A stretch of 64,000 nucleotides of DNA from Picochlorum sp. 'celeri' (Eukaryota > Chlorophyta > Trebouxiophyceae), in NCBI GenBank assembly GCA_010909725.1, contig JAACMV010000024.1, positions 1,488,001-1,552,000 of the forward strand. The letters are read 5' to 3'. Each line of letters begins with the position of its first letter. The first letter of the stretch is position 1. The position numbers and the translations under genes are program-made. The notes below the pieces were generated by a model that saw only the letters and a program-made list of their open reading frames with translations, had not been told where the DNA came from and ran no database searches. Of the stretch, positions 62,590 through 64,000 are shown piece by piece.

Positions 62590-64000
62590 ATGAACTGCAC
62601 TGCCGCCGTACAAACCAGATCTGCCGCTGCTTCAGCAGTGAAGACTGTCTCTGGTCGCGTGGCTGCTCAGCCAAGTCGTGTCCAGGTGTGTCATCTCTCG
62701 TCTCGGTGCTATTTTGATGCAAGGAAAGGACAATGCCGAGATATTTGAGGGCGATCAGCACTGATGGGTGTCTCTGCCTGGTATCGGTCTTATCTGGTTC
62801 AGTCTCTAGCCCTCTGCCAGGTGGTCCAATTGGTGCTGTCGATTGATGGGCGTCGACGCCACCTGGGGGGCTCTCCTTTCCTTGCAGAATGTTGGCATAG
62901 GGTGCCCACACGTTGTTGCACCCCTCGGTCAAATTTGATAGTACCCTTACCCCTATGTGAATGATATGATGTGCAGAGAAATGCCAGAGTCAGCTTGAAC
63001 AAGTCCTTCTTTGGAACTGTTGAGCAGGTCCGTGCCACTAGGGCTTCTCAGAGCAAGGCAGTCAGGGGCGCCGTCCGCGTGAACGCCAAAGTTGGGGACA
63101 CTCTTGAGGAGTTCCTCATGGAGGCCACTAGTGATGCCAAGTTGAGACAGCTCATGATGTCCATGTCTGAGGCCATTAGAACCATTGCATTCAAGGTTCG
63201 CACAGCCTCATGCGGTGCCACCGCATGCGTCAACTCCTTCGGAGATGAGCAGTTAGCCGTGGATTTGTTGGCTGACAAGCTCTTGTTCGAGGCCCTTCGT
63301 TACTCTGGTTGCTGCAAGCTCGCCTGCTCTGAGGAGGTTCCAGAGCCATTGGACATGGGAGGAAGTGGATTCTCCGTTGCCTTTGACCCATTGGATGGAT
63401 CTTCCATCGTCGACACCAACTTCTCTGTTGGAACCATCTTTGGTGTCTGGCCAGGGGATAAATTGACCGGAATCACCGGACGTGATCAAGCAGCTGCTGG
63501 AATGGGAATCTACGGACCACGCACTGTGTTCTGCATTGCCCTCAAGGATGCTCCAGGATGCCACGAGTTCTTGCTCCAGGATGATGGAAAGTGGTTGCAC
63601 GTCAAGGAGACCACAACTATCGGCGAGGGAAAGCTCTTCTCCCCAGGAAACTTGAGAGCCACATTCGACAACCCCAACTATGAGCGCCTCATCTCCCACT
63701 ACATCGGAGAGAAGTACACCTTGAGATACACCGGAGGAATGGTCCCAGATGTGTTCCAGATCATTGTCAAAGAGAAGGGAGTCTTCACCAACGTGACCTC
63801 TCCATCCACCAAGGCCAAGCTCAGATTGTTGTTCGAGGTTGCCCCTCTTGCTCTCCTTGTGGAGAAGGCCGGAGGTGCATCTTCCTGCGACGGCCAGTGC
63901 GTGTCTGGACTCGACGTTGAGATCACCGCCCACGACCAGAGAACCCAGATTTGCTACGGATCCGTGGGTGAGGTCCAGAGATTCGAAGAGTACTTGTACG
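62590..64000 (+). CDS. SBP: sedoheptulose-1,7-bisphosphatase, plastid precursor (3' cut by window)
   Basis: join(62590..62685, 62977..>64000). Exon 1 (32 codons, [20 protein letters not shown]) is a classic transit peptide; the 291-nt intron (GTGTGT...ATGTGCAG, phase 0) is the longest here, and the transit peptide continues in exon 2 to about [15 protein letters not shown]. Mature SBPase has the redox pair in [16 protein letters not shown] (CxxxxC, thioredoxin controlled), the metal loop [24 protein letters not shown], and [27 protein letters not shown]. It dephosphorylates sedoheptulose bisphosphate in the Calvin cycle. The gene runs past base 64000, lacking only the last few dozen codons. 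Confidence 0.96.
62686..62976 (+). other. 291-nt intron within the SBPase transit peptide
   Basis: Donor CAG|GTGTGT and acceptor ATGTGCAG|AGAAAT keep the frame in phase 0. A long minus-strand frame crossing it (62459-62932) has no protein-like character and is not a gene. Confidence 0.85.

Noticed and set aside
62459..62932. Minus-strand frame of 157 codons
   Set aside because: It lies across the SBPase first exon and intron and has Arg/Ser/His-rich, unstructured composition typical of antisense.

Overview
This is a compact nuclear segment from a green alga (Chlorophyta). The green-lineage evidence is a nuclear PsaH gene with a spliced transit peptide, a lycopene epsilon-cyclase, a Calvin-cycle sedoheptulose-bisphosphatase, a thylakoid-lumen TPM protein, a TIC21-like plastid envelope protein, and TGTAA-type polyadenylation motifs just after several stop codons. 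About 41 genes fit in 64 kb (roughly one per 1.6 kb). Base composition looks moderate rather than GC-rich, and introns are few and short (64-291 nt). This resembles small trebouxiophyte genomes such as Picochlorum or Nannochloris, but the genus is an inference. No bacterial operon, phage, transposon, CRISPR array, tRNA or rRNA was recognised.

Layout. 1-9 kb: 3' end of an MnmE-type tRNA-modification GTPase, two tandem secreted fasciclin (FAS1) proteins, BAP31-like ER protein, NSE4 kleisin, RTF2 with a ubiquitin-like N-terminus, a membrane RING protein and 3-hydroxyisobutyryl-CoA hydrolase. 9-18.6 kb: eIF2B-alpha, CCT4, a Golgi-type sulfotransferase, a possible tiny gene, type III PI4-kinase and a thylakoid-lumen TPM protein. 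18.9-26.6 kb: DNA polymerase theta and lycopene epsilon-cyclase, end to end. 26.6-36.6 kb: TRM10, a USP deubiquitinase, a TMX-type thioredoxin, tRNA-guanine transglycosylase, a CBM20-SAP protein, an EamA transporter, dolichyl-diphosphatase and an HDA14-like deacetylase. 36.8-50.4 kb: MOG1, PsaH, a DHHC palmitoyltransferase, a diacylglycerol/sphingoid kinase, a PepN aminopeptidase, a LacZ-type GH2 beta-galactosidase, a VASt membrane protein and LSM6. 50.6-64 kb: a small membrane protein, the spliceosomal helicase BRR2, a secreted Cys-rich protein, a lipocalin, a TIC21-like protein, ADA2 and SBPase (cut by the window end).

I reconstructed 26 introns by joining reading frames on GT-AG (one GC-AG) borders. 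They share two habits: donors are mostly GTRCGT, and the intron usually lies near the 5' end, often inside a transit or signal peptide. Convergent neighbours end 2-40 bp apart, so their transcripts must overlap. The genes are housekeeping and unlinked in function; the few thematic neighbours (polymerase theta/NSE4/RTF2 for genome stability; BRR2/LSM6 for splicing; PsaH/LCYE/SBPase/TIC21/TPM for plastids) look coincidental.

The least expected items are a starch-binding CBM20 domain joined to a SAP domain, a queuine-type tRNA-guanine transglycosylase in a plastid-bearing organism, BRR2 whose second helicase cassette has lost the Walker A lysine, a hidden multi-exon gene at 28.1-28.5 kb, and clusters of perfect palindromes in two divergent promoters.
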